64,000 nt of DNA, taken from NCBI RefSeq assembly GCF_036516095.1, contig NZ_DATBUM010000083.1:1-64000 (forward strand), given 5' to 3'. Made by a program: the position numbers and the translations under genes. Below are positions 34,348 to 44,618 of the stretch, piece after piece. Below the pieces are notes generated by a model. The model saw only the letters and a program-made list of their open reading frames with translations, was not told where the DNA came from and made no database searches. Within the stretch, counting starts at the first letter, position 1. Every line of letters starts with the position of its first letter. This DNA is from Fusobacterium_C sp036516095. Its GTDB lineage: Bacteria; Fusobacteriota; Fusobacteriia; Fusobacteriales; Fusobacteriaceae.

Positions 34348-36948
34348 ATGTTAACAGGAAATGAGATTCGACAAAAATTTATTGAGTTTTTTGAATCAAA
34401 GGCACATAAGCATTTTGAAAGTGCTTCTTTGATTCCGGATGATCCGACTTTATTATTGACCGTAGCAGGAATGGTACCGTTTAAGCCATACTTTTTAGGA
34501 CAAAAAGAAGCGCCCTGTCCAAGAGTGACGACCTATCAAAAGTGTATTCGTACCAATGATTTAGAAAATGTGGGAAGAACGGCAAGACACCATACTTTCT
34601 TTGAAATGCTTGGAAATTTTTCCTTTGGGGACTATTTTAAGAAAGAGGCAATTGTATGGTCTTGGGAATTCGTGACAGAAGTGTTGGGCTTACCAAAAGA
34701 TAAACTATGGGTTACTGTCTTTACAACGGATGACGAAGCAGAGAAGATTTGGATTGAAGAATGTCATTTCCCGAAAGAAAGAATTGTAAGAATGGGAGAA
34801 AGTGAAAACTGGTGGGCAGCAGGACCAACAGGTTCCTGTGGTCCTTGTTCGGAAATTCATGTAGATTTAGGTCCTGCCTACGGAGGTGATGAAAATTCAA
34901 AAATCGGAGATGAGGGGACAGACAATCGATATATTGAAATTTGGAACTTGGTGTTCACAGAGTGGAACCGAATGGAAGACGGACACTTAGAGCCTTTACC
35001 TAAAAAAAATATCGATACGGGAGCCGGATTGGAAAGAATTGCCGCTATGGTCCAGGGAAAGGAAAACAATTTCGAAACAGATTTGTTATTTCCTTTAATG
35101 GAAGAAGCAGGACGATTGACGAATTCGAGCTATCGTGAAAGTCCGGAAAAAGATTTTTCCTTAAAGGTAATTACGGATCACTCCAGAGCAGTAACTTTCT
35201 TAATTCATGACGGAGTGATTCCTTCGAATGAGGGAAGAGGCTATGTCCTTAGAAGAATTTTAAGAAGAGCGGTGAGACATGGAAGATTATTGGGACAAAA
35301 AGAATTGTTCTTGTATAAAATGATAAAAAAAGTAGTGGAGCAATTTGCCGTTGCTTATCCCGATTTAACGGAAAATATGGAAAATATTCAAAAAATTGTA
35401 AAGATTGAGGAAGAAAAATTTTCCAACACCTTAGATCAAGGAATTCAATTGGTCAATGATCAAATTGCATTGGCCTTGCAAGCAGGGAAGACAAAACTGG
35501 ATGGGGAAATTACTTTTAAAATGTATGATACCTATGGCTTCCCATATGAGCTGACGGAAGAAATTTGTAATGAGAGAGGAATTGCTGTTTCTCAGGAAGA
35601 ATTCTTGGAAAAAATGGAGGAGCAGAAAGAGAAAGCCAGAGCGGCAAGAGCCGTTGTTATGGAAAAAGGGCAAGACAGCTTTATTGAAAAATTTTACGAC
35701 ACCTATGGAGTGACAGAGTTTACCGGATACTGCAGTACACAAGAAAAAGCAAAGTTATTGAATGTAAGAACACAGGAAGATGGAACTTTGTTGTTAATTT
35801 TTGATAAGACACCTTTCTATGCAGAATCCGGAGGACAGGTAGGAGATCATGGTAGGGTTTCTTCTGATGTTTTTCAAGGAAAAGTATTGGATGTGAAAAA
35901 ACAAAAAGAAATTTTCATTCATTTGGTGGAAAGTATTTCAGGAGAGATCCGGGAAGGGCAAGACTATTCTTTGGAAGTGGATATGAAATATCGAGCAGCT
36001 GTTTCGAAAAATCATACAGCAACTCATTTATTGCATAAGGCTTTACGGGAAGTTTTGGGAACTCATGTGCAACAAGCCGGTTCTTTGGTAGATTCTGAAA
36101 AGCTTCGATTTGATTTCAGTCATTATGAAGCAATGACGGAAGAACAGATTAAAGCAGTGGAACAAAGAGTGAATGAAAAAATTTCGGAGGCGATTGCAGT
36201 AGAGATTTCTCATAAGACGATGGAGGAAGCAAAAGCTTGCGGGGCTATGATGTTATTTGGAGATAAGTATGGAGATACCGTTCGAGTTGTGAATGTTCCG
36301 GGATTTTCTACGGAGCTATGTGGAGGAATCCATGTAGAAAATATAGGACATATCGGTTTATTTAAAATTGTATCAGAAGGTGGAATTGCGGCAGGAGTTC
36401 GAAGAATTGAAGCAAAAACCGGGTATGAGGCTTATCGTTTTATCGAAGAAAATATGGAGATATTGCAAAGAAGTGCGACATTATTGAAAACGGAAAGTAG
36501 CCTTCTAGTAGAAAAAGTGGAAAAAATATTACAGGAAGAAAAAGAAAAAAGTAAAGAAATTGCTAATTTGAAAGAAAAAATTGCAAAACAAGAGGCAGAA
36601 GCTCTCTACAGTCATATGTTTGAAATTGCAGGAGCAAAAGTATTCATGGCAAAATATGAGGATAAGAGCATGGACGATTTACGAAAGATGATTAATTTTG
36701 TAAAAGATAAAGAGGAAAATGCGATTATTGTATTGACAAGTACCTTAGAGAAGTTATCTTTTGCCATAGGAGTGAGTAAAGCTTTGACCTCAAAATGGAA
36801 AGCAGGAAATCTTGTGAAAATTGTTGCGGAAATCACAGGGGGAAAAGGTGGAGGAAAACCGGATTTTGCACAAGCCGGAGGAAAAGATAAAACGAAAATA
36901 GCGGAAGCGATGGAAGCTGTGAAAAAAGCAATTCAAGAAAAGGAATAA
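34348..36948 (+). CDS. alaS: Alanine--tRNA ligase
   Basis: 866-residue class II synthetase. The catalytic domain starts with EIRQKFIEFFESKAHKHF and SLIPDDPTLL, the editing domain carries the zinc-type HTATHLLHKAL and CGGIHV motifs, and the C-terminal oligomerisation/C-Ala domain has GGKGGGKPDFAQAGG. All key elements are present. It lies 13 nt after lptB and 11 nt before ruvX. The alaS-ruvX pairing is common in bacteria. No T-box or leader precedes it here. Confidence 0.97.
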   Translation: MLTGNEIRQKFIEFFESKAHKHFESASLIPDDPTLLLTVAGMVPFKPYFLGQKEAPCPRVTTYQKCIRTNDLENVGRTARHHTFFEMLGNFSFGDYFKKEAIVWSWEFVTEVLGLPKDKLWVTVFTTDDEAEKIWIEECHFPKERIVRMGESENWWAAGPTGSCGPCSEIHVDLGPAYGGDENSKIGDEGTDNRYIEIWNLVFTEWNRMEDGHLEPLPKKNIDTGAGLERIAAMVQGKENNFETDLLFPLMEEAGRLTNSSYRESPEKDFSLKVITDHSRAVTFLIHDGVIPSNEGRGYVLRRILRRAVRHGRLLGQKELFLYKMIKKVVEQFAVAYPDLTENMENIQKIVKIEEEKFSNTLDQGIQLVNDQIALALQAGKTKLDGEITFKMYDTYGFPYELTEEICNERGIAVSQEEFLEKMEEQKEKARAARAVVMEKGQDSFIEKFYDTYGVTEFTGYCSTQEKAKLLNVRTQEDGTLLLIFDKTPFYAESGGQVGDHGRVSSDVFQGKVLDVKKQKEIFIHLVESISGEIREGQDYSLEVDMKYRAAVSKNHTATHLLHKALREVLGTHVQQAGSLVDSEKLRFDFSHYEAMTEEQIKAVEQRVNEKISEAIAVEISHKTMEEAKACGAMMLFGDKYGDTVRVVNVPGFSTELCGGIHVENIGHIGLFKIVSEGGIAAGVRRIEAKTGYEAYRFIEENMEILQRSATLLKTESSLLVEKVEKILQEEKEKSKEIANLKEKIAKQEAEALYSHMFEIAGAKVFMAKYEDKSMDDLRKMINFVKDKEENAIIVLTSTLEKLSFAIGVSKALTSKWKAGNLVKIVAEITGGKGGGKPDFAQAGGKDKTKIAEAMEAVKKAIQEKE

Positions 36949-36959
36949 AGAGGGAAACT

Positions 36960-37379
36960 ATGTTAAAAAAATATCTTGCTTTGGATGTAGGAGATGTTCG
37001 AATTGGAGTTGCAAAATCCGATCCCTTGGGAATGATAGCAAGTCCTTTGGAAACCATTGATCGAAGAAAAGAAAAGCCTGTAAAACGAATTTTACAATTG
37101 TGTGAAGAGGAAAATACTAAATCCATTGTAGTCGGGATTCCTAAAAGCTTAGACGGCAGTGAAAAAAGACAGGCGGAAAAAGTAAGAATATTTATTCATG
37201 CTTTAAAATCTGCCATCCCTGGAGTAGAAATTTTAGAAGTGGACGAAAGATTTACCACAGTGACAGCAGATCGAATTTTAATAGAAATGAACCGAAAAGG
37301 AGCTTTAGAAAAGAGAAAAGTTGTGGATAAAGTGGCAGCTTCTCTCATTCTACAGCAATATTTAAATATGAAGAAATAG
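36960..37379 (+). CDS. ruvX: Putative pre-16S rRNA nuclease / Holliday-junction resolvase-like YqgF
   Basis: 139 residues with an RNase H-like fold. LALDVGDVRIGVAKSD near residues 6-21 carries the first catalytic Asp, VVGIPKSLDGSEKRQAEKV follows, and a later ERFTTVTADRIL segment and the C-terminal KVDKVAASLILQQYL block match the YqgF family, which processes the 5' end of 16S rRNA in E. coli. GAGGGAAAC precedes the ATG. secD follows after 13 nt. Confidence 0.92.
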   Translation: MLKKYLALDVGDVRIGVAKSDPLGMIASPLETIDRRKEKPVKRILQLCEEENTKSIVVGIPKSLDGSEKRQAEKVRIFIHALKSAIPGVEILEVDERFTTVTADRILIEMNRKGALEKRKVVDKVAASLILQQYLNMKK

Positions 37380-37392
37380 AGATGGAGGAAAC

Positions 37393-38628
37393 ATGAAATC
37401 AAAGTTAATGTTGAAATTGCTATTGGTTCTTGGAATTCTTGCGGGAGCAATTTGGTTAAGTTTTTCAAAGCCTACCAAACTGGGATTGGACTTAAAAGGT
37501 GGAGTGTATGTGGTATTGGAAGCGGTACCGGAACAAGGACAAAGTTTAGATAAAGATGCGATGGGACGTTTGATTGAAGTCTTGGATCGAAGAATCAACG
37601 GGTTGGGAGTCGCGGAATCAAGTGTACAAATGGCGGGAGACAATCGTGTGATCATTGAATTGCCGGGAGTCGATAATACGGAAGATGCCGTCAAAATGGT
37701 AGGAAAGACGGCTTTATTGGAATTTAAATTAAAACAAGAAGACGGGAGCTTGGGAGAAACTTTATTGACAGGAGGTTCTCTAAAAAAAGCGGATGTTTCT
37801 TATGATAATTTAGGAAGACCTCAAATTCAATTTGAAATGACTCCGGAAGGGGCAAGAGAATTTGCAAAAATTACAAGAGAAAATATAGGAAGGCAATTGG
37901 CAATCACTTTGGATGGAGAGGTACAAACCGCTCCTGTCATCAATGGAGAAATTCCAAGTGGTAGTGGAGTGATTACAGGAAATTATACAGTGGAAGAAGC
38001 AAAGGCAACGGCTACTTTATTAAATGCGGGAGCCTTACCAGTAAAAGCGGAAATTGCAGAAATTCGTACAGTAGGAGCTTCTTTGGGAGATGAGTCGATT
38101 GCACAAAGCAAACAAGCCGGAATGTTGGCCATTGTTTTGATTTGGCTTTTTATGATATTATTCTATCGATTACCGGGAATTGTGGCAGATATTGCATTGG
38201 TATTTTTCGGATTTATTACTTTCGGAGTTTTGAATTTCATTGATGCCACCTTAACTTTGCCGGGAATTGCGGGGTTAATTCTTTCTGCAGGAATGGCAGT
38301 CGATGCAAACGTGATTATTTTTGAAAGAATCAAAGAGGAGTTACAGTTTGGAAATACTATTCGAAATGCAATTAACAGTGGATTTAATAAGGGATTTGTG
38401 GCAATTTTCGACTCGAATATTACTACTTTAATCATTACGATTATTTTATTTACCTTTGGAACGGGACCGGTGAAGGGATTTGCAGTCACCTTGACTATTG
38501 GAACTCTTGGATCCATGTTCACGGCAATTACCATTACCAAGGTATTACTACTAAATTTTGTGGAAATATTCGGTTTTACAAAACCAAGTTTATTTGGAGT
38601 AAAAGGAAAGAAAGAGGAGGCGAAGTAG
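37393..38628 (+). CDS. secD: Protein translocase subunit SecD
   Basis: 411 residues. An N-terminal membrane helix is followed by GLDLKGGVYVVLEA, a periplasmic P1-type domain (about 40-240) and five C-terminal helices of the RND type, with GASLGDESIAQS near residue 225 and AVDANVIIFERIKEE near residue 305. With SecF it uses the ion gradient to pull exported proteins through SecYEG. It is short compared with E. coli SecD (about 615 residues) but normal for many anaerobes. secF starts 1 nt after its stop. Confidence 0.95.
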   Translation: MKSKLMLKLLLVLGILAGAIWLSFSKPTKLGLDLKGGVYVVLEAVPEQGQSLDKDAMGRLIEVLDRRINGLGVAESSVQMAGDNRVIIELPGVDNTEDAVKMVGKTALLEFKLKQEDGSLGETLLTGGSLKKADVSYDNLGRPQIQFEMTPEGAREFAKITRENIGRQLAITLDGEVQTAPVINGEIPSGSGVITGNYTVEEAKATATLLNAGALPVKAEIAEIRTVGASLGDESIAQSKQAGMLAIVLIWLFMILFYRLPGIVADIALVFFGFITFGVLNFIDATLTLPGIAGLILSAGMAVDANVIIFERIKEELQFGNTIRNAINSGFNKGFVAIFDSNITTLIITIILFTFGTGPVKGFAVTLTIGTLGSMFTAITITKVLLLNFVEIFGFTKPSLFGVKGKKEEAK

Positions 38629-38629
38629 A

Positions 38630-39568
38630 ATGCAAGTAAACGTGATTAAACACAGCAAACGATATTTAGGCCTTGCTTTGATTATGGTTATCCTTTCTCT
38701 TGGGGTCTTTTTTGCCAAAGGGTTAAATTATGGAATCGATTTTTCAGGAGGAAACTTATTACAGATTAAATATGAGAAAGAAATTACTCTCCACGACATT
38801 AATAAAAGTTTGGATCAAATCAGGAACATTCCACAGATTAGTACAAATAGTAGAAAGGTACAAACCTCAGAGGATAATACTGTGATTATTCGAACACAAG
38901 AAATTTCAGAAGATGAAAAGAAAGTGATTTTAAATCAATTAAAGACGATTGGAGATTATCAAATTGATAAAGAGGATAAGGTAGGAGCGAGTGTCGGGAA
39001 AGAATTAAAAACATCTGCCATTTATGCTTTGGGAATTGGAGCGGTATTGATTATTATTTACATCACCTTCCGATTTGAATTTATTTTCGCTATTGGAGCT
39101 ATTATTGCCTTGCTTCATGATTTGATTTTAGCAATCGGTTGTATTTCCTTGTTGTATTACGAAATCAATACTCCGTTCATTGCAGCTATCTTAACGATTT
39201 TAGGATATTCTATTAACGATACTATTGTAGTATTTGACAGAATTCGAGAAAATTTGAAAAGAAGAGGAAAGACAAACATGAGCGTAGAGGAATGCCTAAC
39301 GAAATCGGTTAATCAAGTCATGATTCGTTCTATTAACACTTCTGTGACAACTTTGTTCGCCATTGTAGCAATTTTGTTACTGGGGGGAGACAGTTTACGG
39401 ACTTTTATTGTGACACTTTTGGTTGGAATTTTAGCCGGAACTTACAGTTCTGTTTTCATTGCAACACCGGTAGTATATTTCTTACACAAAAAAGGGAATG
39501 GAAAAGGAATGGAAAAGATTTCAGCAGATGATGATGAAAATGAAGACGAAGAAAAGATTTTAGTATAA
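38630..39568 (+). CDS. secF: Protein translocase subunit SecF
   Basis: 312 residues, six membrane helices. Hallmarks are GLNYGIDFSGGNLLQIKY near residue 30, VGASVGKEL near residue 120, GYSINDTIVVFDRIREN near residue 193 and the SVTTLFAIVAILLLGG stretch. It ends in a cytoplasmic tail rich in Asp and Glu. It is the partner of SecD immediately upstream. A stable hairpin separates it from alr. Confidence 0.95.
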   Translation: MQVNVIKHSKRYLGLALIMVILSLGVFFAKGLNYGIDFSGGNLLQIKYEKEITLHDINKSLDQIRNIPQISTNSRKVQTSEDNTVIIRTQEISEDEKKVILNQLKTIGDYQIDKEDKVGASVGKELKTSAIYALGIGAVLIIIYITFRFEFIFAIGAIIALLHDLILAIGCISLLYYEINTPFIAAILTILGYSINDTIVVFDRIRENLKRRGKTNMSVEECLTKSVNQVMIRSINTSVTTLFAIVAILLLGGDSLRTFIVTLLVGILAGTYSSVFIATPVVYFLHKKGNGKGMEKISADDDENEDEEKILV

Positions 39569-39574
39569 AAATAG

Positions 39575-39609
39575 GGGGCTGTCTTAGGAGGGCATAAGAC
39601 AGCTCCTTT
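39575..39609 (+). terminator. Stable hairpin between secF and alr, weak terminator
   Basis: A 12-bp stem (39575-39586 with 39595-39606, one G-U pair) is followed by only three Ts. It probably allows considerable read-through within the gene string. GGGCTGTnnnA-GACAGCTCC resembles the flavodoxin/argH terminator stem. Confidence 0.55.
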
Positions 39610-39631
39610 CAGAATTGAGGAGAATTTTGCG

Positions 39632-40696
39632 ATGAGAGCATGGGTAGAAATTGATACGGGACATTTAAGGCATAATATTCGAGAAATTCAAAAGAAAGCG
39701 GGAGCTTTAGAAGTTTGTGGAGTGATTAAAGCAAATGCTTATGGATTGGGAGTACTTCCTGTGGCTAGGATTCTGGCAGAAGAAGGAATTCATTTTTTTG
39801 CAGTTGCCTCTTTGGAGGAAGCTAAAGAAGTGAGAAGTGCTGGAATTGTAGGAGAAATTTTAATCTTAGGTTCTCTATTTCACGATGAAATTTTAGAGGC
39901 AGAGAAAGCGGGATTTCATATCAACGTCAGCAGTCGGGAGGAATTGGAGTGGATTTCTCAAAATGCTCCAAAGGTGAAAATTCATTTGAAAATAGACACG
40001 GGAATGACGAGATTGGGTTTTTCCTATCAAGAGGGAATGGATGTTCTTGCTTTTGCCAAAGAACTTTCTTTAGAGATTTGTGGAGTTTTTTCTCATTTTT
40101 CTGATGCTGACGGAATTTCCCAAGAGGCACGACAATATACGGAAACACAAATGGAGCGTTTCTTGGTCTATGCAAATCAAAAAGATATTCCCTATCGTCA
40201 TATTTTTAATAGTGGAGCTTTGGTGCAATATACAGATCAAAAAATTGGAAATATGGTGAGAGTGGGTATTTGCATGTATGGAATTTTAGGTTCTGCTTCC
40301 ATTTCTGGTTTTAAAAATGTGGTGACTTTGAAAACAAAGGTTTTGTTTAAGAAAAAAGTGGAAGAAGATACTTATGTTTCCTATGGAAGATTATATCAGC
40401 TTAAAAAAGGAGAGACTTATGTCACCTTGCCGATCGGCTATGCCGATGGGGTGAAAAAATATTTAGCTAATGGAGGAAAGGTAGAAATTTTGGGAGAGCT
40501 TTGTCCGATTATCGGAGCCATTTGCATGGATATGATGATGATAAAAATTCCGGAAAATCTGGTAGATAAGATTGAGATAGGAACGGAAGTTACTGTATTG
40601 AATAATGAAATTATTGAGAAAAATAATATTTCAGAAAGCTGTACTTGGGATATGTTTACAGGTCTAGGAAGAAGGGTACAGAGAATTTATAAATAG
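39632..40696 (+). CDS. alr: Alanine racemase
   Basis: 354-residue PLP enzyme converting L- to D-alanine for peptidoglycan. The PLP lysine is Lys33 in VIKANAYGLG. The second catalytic base, Tyr, lies in YVSYGRLYQL near residue 250, and RVGICMYGILG and LPIGYADGV are conserved. TGAGGAG precedes the ATG. It is 14 nt upstream of a methyltransferase gene. Together with rodA further on, it gives this region a cell-wall component. Confidence 0.96.
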   Translation: MRAWVEIDTGHLRHNIREIQKKAGALEVCGVIKANAYGLGVLPVARILAEEGIHFFAVASLEEAKEVRSAGIVGEILILGSLFHDEILEAEKAGFHINVSSREELEWISQNAPKVKIHLKIDTGMTRLGFSYQEGMDVLAFAKELSLEICGVFSHFSDADGISQEARQYTETQMERFLVYANQKDIPYRHIFNSGALVQYTDQKIGNMVRVGICMYGILGSASISGFKNVVTLKTKVLFKKKVEEDTYVSYGRLYQLKKGETYVTLPIGYADGVKKYLANGGKVEILGELCPIIGAICMDMMMIKIPENLVDKIEIGTEVTVLNNEIIEKNNISESCTWDMFTGLGRRVQRIYK

Positions 40697-40710
40697 AAAG
40701 TAGGAGAACT

Positions 40711-41892
40711 ATGGCAAAGATTGTATTGCAACGAGGAAAAGAGAAAAAAATACAAAACTTTTATCCAAATGTTTTTCAGGATGAAATTCAAGAGAAAATA
40801 GGAACCATGAAAACAGGAGATTTGGTGGATATTGTAACTGAGGAAATGGAATTTGTGGCAAGAGGCTATGTCACAGAAGGAAGTTCCGCCTATGTGAGGG
40901 TTCTTAGTACAAAGGAAGAGAAGATTGACAAGAGTTTTTTTCAAAAAAGAATAAAAAATGCTTATGAGAGAAGAAGGGAACTTTTGCAGGAAACTAACTG
41001 TATTCGTACTTTTTTTTCTGAGGGAGACGGAATTCCCGGATTGATTATTGATAAGTTTGAAGACTATGTTGCCGTACAATTTCGAAATTCCGGTTTAGAA
41101 GCTTTTCGTCAGGATATAATCAATGCGATTAAGAAATATTTAAAGCCGAAAGGAATTTATGAGAGAAGTGATGTAGAAAATCGAACACACGAGGGTGTCG
41201 AGCAAAAAACTGGAATTCTTTTCGGAGAGATTCCAGAACGAATTATTATGAAAGATAATGGAGTGAAATATCATATTGATATTGTAAATGGGCAAAAAAC
41301 AGGATTTTTTTTGGATCAAAGAGATTCCAGAAAATTTATTCAGAGATATATTGATGAAAAAACTCGTTTTTTAGATGTATTTTCGAGTAGTGGAGGATTT
41401 TCCATGGCGGCCTTGCGAAAGGGAGCAAAAGAAGTTCTTGCCATTGATAAGGATGCCCATGCTTTGGAGTTATGTCGAGAGAACTACAAACTGAATGAGT
41501 TTCATTCTCATTTTTCCACTATGGAGGGGGATGCGTTTCTTTTATTGGAAACCTTAGGAAATCGAAAGGAAAAATTTGATATTATCACTTTGGATCCTCC
41601 TTCTTTGATTAAAAGAAAGGCGGAGATTTATCGAGGGCGAGATTTTTTTCTGGAATTGTGTGAAAAAAGCATTCCACTTTTGGAAGCAAATGGAATTTTG
41701 GGAGTTATGACTTGTGCCTACCATATTTCTTTACAAGATTTGATCGAGGTAACTCGAATGGCAGCTTCCAAGTATGCTAAGAAATTAAGAGTCCTAGGAG
41801 TTAACTATCAACCTCAAGATCATCCTTGGATTTTACATATTCCGGAAACATTATATTTAAAAGTGCTTTGGGTACAGATTGTGGAGGACTAA
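40711..41892 (+). CDS. Class I rRNA methyltransferase with PUA domain (RlmI-like)
   Basis: 393 residues: an N-terminal PUA RNA-binding domain (about 1-75), a linker domain, and a C-terminal Rossmann methyltransferase with the SAM motif DVFSSSGGFSMAALRKGA near residue 215 and the ITLDPPSL motif near residue 290. This domain order matches the RlmI/RlmK-type 23S rRNA cytosine-5 methyltransferases; the exact target base is not certain. AGTAGGAG precedes the ATG. cvpA follows after 11 nt. Confidence 0.88.
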   Translation: MAKIVLQRGKEKKIQNFYPNVFQDEIQEKIGTMKTGDLVDIVTEEMEFVARGYVTEGSSAYVRVLSTKEEKIDKSFFQKRIKNAYERRRELLQETNCIRTFFSEGDGIPGLIIDKFEDYVAVQFRNSGLEAFRQDIINAIKKYLKPKGIYERSDVENRTHEGVEQKTGILFGEIPERIIMKDNGVKYHIDIVNGQKTGFFLDQRDSRKFIQRYIDEKTRFLDVFSSSGGFSMAALRKGAKEVLAIDKDAHALELCRENYKLNEFHSHFSTMEGDAFLLLETLGNRKEKFDIITLDPPSLIKRKAEIYRGRDFFLELCEKSIPLLEANGILGVMTCAYHISLQDLIEVTRMAASKYAKKLRVLGVNYQPQDHPWILHIPETLYLKVLWVQIVED

Positions 41893-41903
41893 GGAGGAAG
41901 TAT

Positions 41904-42455
41904 ATGTATTTGGATATTATTGTTTGTGTGATTCTACTATTGGCAATTTTAACAGGAGCCACGAATGGAATGTATGTAGAATTTATTTCGATGTTTGGTC
42001 TATTTTTGAATATTATGCTGACAAAGTCTTATACCCCCACTATTATTTCTTTTTTTAAAATTAAATATATTAACAATAATTATGCTTTGACTTACATTGT
42101 GGTATTTATTAGTTTATATCTCTTGATTAAAATTGTGCTTTGTATCAGTAATCGGGTATTACGAGATAAGAGTAAAGGGATTATCACTCGAGGAATTGGT
42201 GCTCTTATTGGCTTGGCAAAGGGGACTGTGATTGCTTTTATTTTTCTATTGATTTATAATTTTTCTATGGATTTGTTTCCTAGTATTCGAGTTTACTCTG
42301 TGGGAAGTAGAGCGAATGTTATTTTTGCAGACACCGTACCGGAAATGGAAAAATTTATTCCGGATATTTTTGTAGAGAAATTGAATCGTATGAGAAATTT
42401 TAACTTTATAGAGAAAGCATTGAGAAATCAAAGGAATGTGTATGAAAATAATTAA
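41904..42455 (+). CDS. CvpA family membrane protein
   Basis: 183 residues with four membrane helices. MYLDIIVCVILLLAILTGATNG followed by a central GIGALIGLAKGTVIAFI stretch matches the CvpA (colicin V production) family, whose role in envelope stress is poorly defined. ATG 41904 follows AAGGAGG; the frame continues upstream into the preceding gene without a good start. It overlaps lptF by 14 nt. Confidence 0.8.
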   Translation: MYLDIIVCVILLLAILTGATNGMYVEFISMFGLFLNIMLTKSYTPTIISFFKIKYINNNYALTYIVVFISLYLLIKIVLCISNRVLRDKSKGIITRGIGALIGLAKGTVIAFIFLLIYNFSMDLFPSIRVYSVGSRANVIFADTVPEMEKFIPDIFVEKLNRMRNFNFIEKALRNQRNVYENN

Positions 42456-43518
42456 TTTGTATATTCTGAAAGAAGGAAGAGGCCCCGTTGTGTTAAGTGT
42501 GTCCATTTTTACTTTTATATTTTTATTGGACATTATTGTTGCCATGATGGAGAATATTATTGTAAAGGGAATTTCCGTGTTTGATGTGACAAGAATCCTG
42601 TCCTTTTATGTTCCTCCTATTTTAACTCAAACTCTTCCTTTGGGGCTTTTTGTAGGAATTATGATTACTTTCTCAAAATTTACGAGAAGTAGTGAAGCAA
42701 TTGCAATGAATTCCATTGGGATGGATATTCGTGCTATCTTAAAACCGATTTTGTATTTAGGAGTCATTTCCATGTTATTTATTTTGTTTTTACAGGAGAG
42801 TATTATTCCCAGATCTTACATTAAGTTACAATATTTGGCTTCTAAGATTGCTTATGAAAATCCGGTATTTCAATTGAAAGAAAGAACCTTTATGAATAAT
42901 TTGGAAAATTATAGTCTGTATATTGATAAAGTAGCTAGAGATAAGCATGCAAAGGGAATTTTAATCTTTGAAAATGACAAGAAATCCAATTTTCCGATAG
43001 TTTTAGTAGGACATGAAGCGTATTGGAGAGATTCTTCTATCGTGTTAGAAAAGGCAAATTTTATTAGCTTTGATGAAAAAGGAGTTCGGAAATTAACTGG
43101 AAGTTTTGAAGATAAGAGAGTGGAGCTGCAAGCTTATTTCTCTGACTTAAAGATTAAAGTAAAAGAAACGGAAATGATGAGTATTGCTACATTGTTGCGA
43201 GAGATGAAAGGCAAGACGAAGGAAGAAAAATTGATTTATAAGGTGGAAATTCATCGAAAATTGGCTTTACCTTTTTCTTGTGTCATGTTATCTATCTTGG
43301 GAGTTTTACTCTCCATTGGGCATCAAAGAAGTGGAAAGAAAGCAGGAATTTTAGTTGGAATTTTGACAATTTTCTTCTATATTTCTTTATTAAATTTAGG
43401 GATTGTTTTATCAAATGTAGGGAAAATTCCAATTTTACTAGGAATTTGGCTTCCGAATTTTTTATTGGCGGCTCTCACTTATCGTTTGTATCTGGTTAAA
43501 AAGAGAAGGGGGATTTAG
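42442..43518 (+). CDS. lptF: LPS export permease LptF (YjgP/YjgQ family)
   Basis: 358 residues: three N-terminal helices, a periplasmic domain (about 110-255) and three C-terminal helices, the YjgP/YjgQ layout. It contains the SIGMDIRAIL coupling-helix region near residue 95. ATG 42442 is chosen because AAAGGA at 42429-42434 is 7 nt away; the in-frame ATG 42436 is too close. lptG follows after 2 nt. F versus G assignment is by order and similarity and could be swapped. Confidence 0.88.
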   Translation: MKIINLYILKEGRGPVVLSVSIFTFIFLLDIIVAMMENIIVKGISVFDVTRILSFYVPPILTQTLPLGLFVGIMITFSKFTRSSEAIAMNSIGMDIRAILKPILYLGVISMLFILFLQESIIPRSYIKLQYLASKIAYENPVFQLKERTFMNNLENYSLYIDKVARDKHAKGILIFENDKKSNFPIVLVGHEAYWRDSSIVLEKANFISFDEKGVRKLTGSFEDKRVELQAYFSDLKIKVKETEMMSIATLLREMKGKTKEEKLIYKVEIHRKLALPFSCVMLSILGVLLSIGHQRSGKKAGILVGILTIFFYISLLNLGIVLSNVGKIPILLGIWLPNFLLAALTYRLYLVKKRRGI

Positions 43519-43520
43519 GG

Positions 43521-44606
43521 ATGAAGAAATTAGATATTTATATTACGAAAAATTTCTTAAAATACTTCTTCTATAGTCTATTTTCTTTTTTAGCCATTTT
43601 TATCTTGAGCCAGATTTTCAAGGTTCTTCGTTATGTGAATGAAGGGCAGTTGTCTGCGGGGGAAGTCCCATTTTTTATCGGGAATTTATTACCGGGAATT
43701 ATTATTAATGTAACTCCTTTAGCTGTTTTATTGGGAGGCTTGATTTCAATTAATATTATGGCGAGCAATTTAGAGATTATTTCTTTAAAAACAGCAGGAA
43801 TTCGTTTTTCTCGTCTGGTGAGAGGACCGATCCTGATGTCCTTTTTTATTTCACTTGTTGTTTTTTATTTAAATGATAGAGTGTATCCTGGTTCTGTCAC
43901 ACGTAATCGAGAATTGCGTGGAAAAGAAGATGTGGAAGAAAGGGAGATTCCTAAAGAAAAAGAAAATGCTTTTTTTCGAAATGAGGAGGGGCGTTATGTC
44001 TATTATATGAAAAAAATAAATCGAGAAAAGGGAATTATGGAAAATGTTGAAATCTTAGATATGTCGGAGGATTTTGATAAGATTGAGAGAATGATTACTG
44101 CAAGACAGGGAAAGTATGACTTTGAGAAAAAAGTATGGATTTTTCAAGAGGCAAATCTTTATTATCCGGAAACGGATAAAACGGAGAGCAGATTTTTGAT
44201 TCAAGAAGAAAAATATGGAGATGAGCCGGATCGTTTTATTTCTCTTTCCAATATCGTTCCGAAACAGCAAACGATTGCAGAATTAAAGAAGGCAATGAAA
44301 GAGGGCAGTGCCACGGGAAATGAAATTCGAGAAATTTTGTCGGAGTTAGGAAAACGCTATTCTTTTCCTTTTGCCAGTTTTGTTGTTTCTTTTTTAGGGC
44401 TTGCTTTGGGGAGTCATTATGTGAGAGGAATGTCCATTCTGAATATTGTGATTTCCATTTTATTGGGTTATGCTTATTATTTAGTGGAGGGAGCTTTTGA
44501 AGCTTTGGGAATGAACGGTTATTTAAATCCTTTTCTCTCAGGATGGATTCCCAATTTATTATTTTTGGCGGCAGGGCTTTATTTTATGAGAAGAGCGGAA
44601 TATTAG
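43521..44606 (+). CDS. lptG: LPS export permease LptG (YjgP/YjgQ family)
   Basis: 361 residues with the same six-helix plus periplasmic-domain layout. It starts KKLDIYITKNFLKYFFYSL, typical of LptG, with an LKTAGIRFSRLVRGP coupling region near residue 95, and ends after a VEGAFEALGMNGYLNPF-like segment. With LptF it forms the membrane part of LptB2FG, which hands LPS to the periplasmic bridge. The partner ATPase lptB is upstream in the same gene string. Confidence 0.88.
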   Translation: MKKLDIYITKNFLKYFFYSLFSFLAIFILSQIFKVLRYVNEGQLSAGEVPFFIGNLLPGIIINVTPLAVLLGGLISINIMASNLEIISLKTAGIRFSRLVRGPILMSFFISLVVFYLNDRVYPGSVTRNRELRGKEDVEEREIPKEKENAFFRNEEGRYVYYMKKINREKGIMENVEILDMSEDFDKIERMITARQGKYDFEKKVWIFQEANLYYPETDKTESRFLIQEEKYGDEPDRFISLSNIVPKQQTIAELKKAMKEGSATGNEIREILSELGKRYSFPFASFVVSFLGLALGSHYVRGMSILNIVISILLGYAYYLVEGAFEALGMNGYLNPFLSGWIPNLLFLAAGLYFMRRAEY

Positions 44607-44618
44607 AAAGAGGTGCTT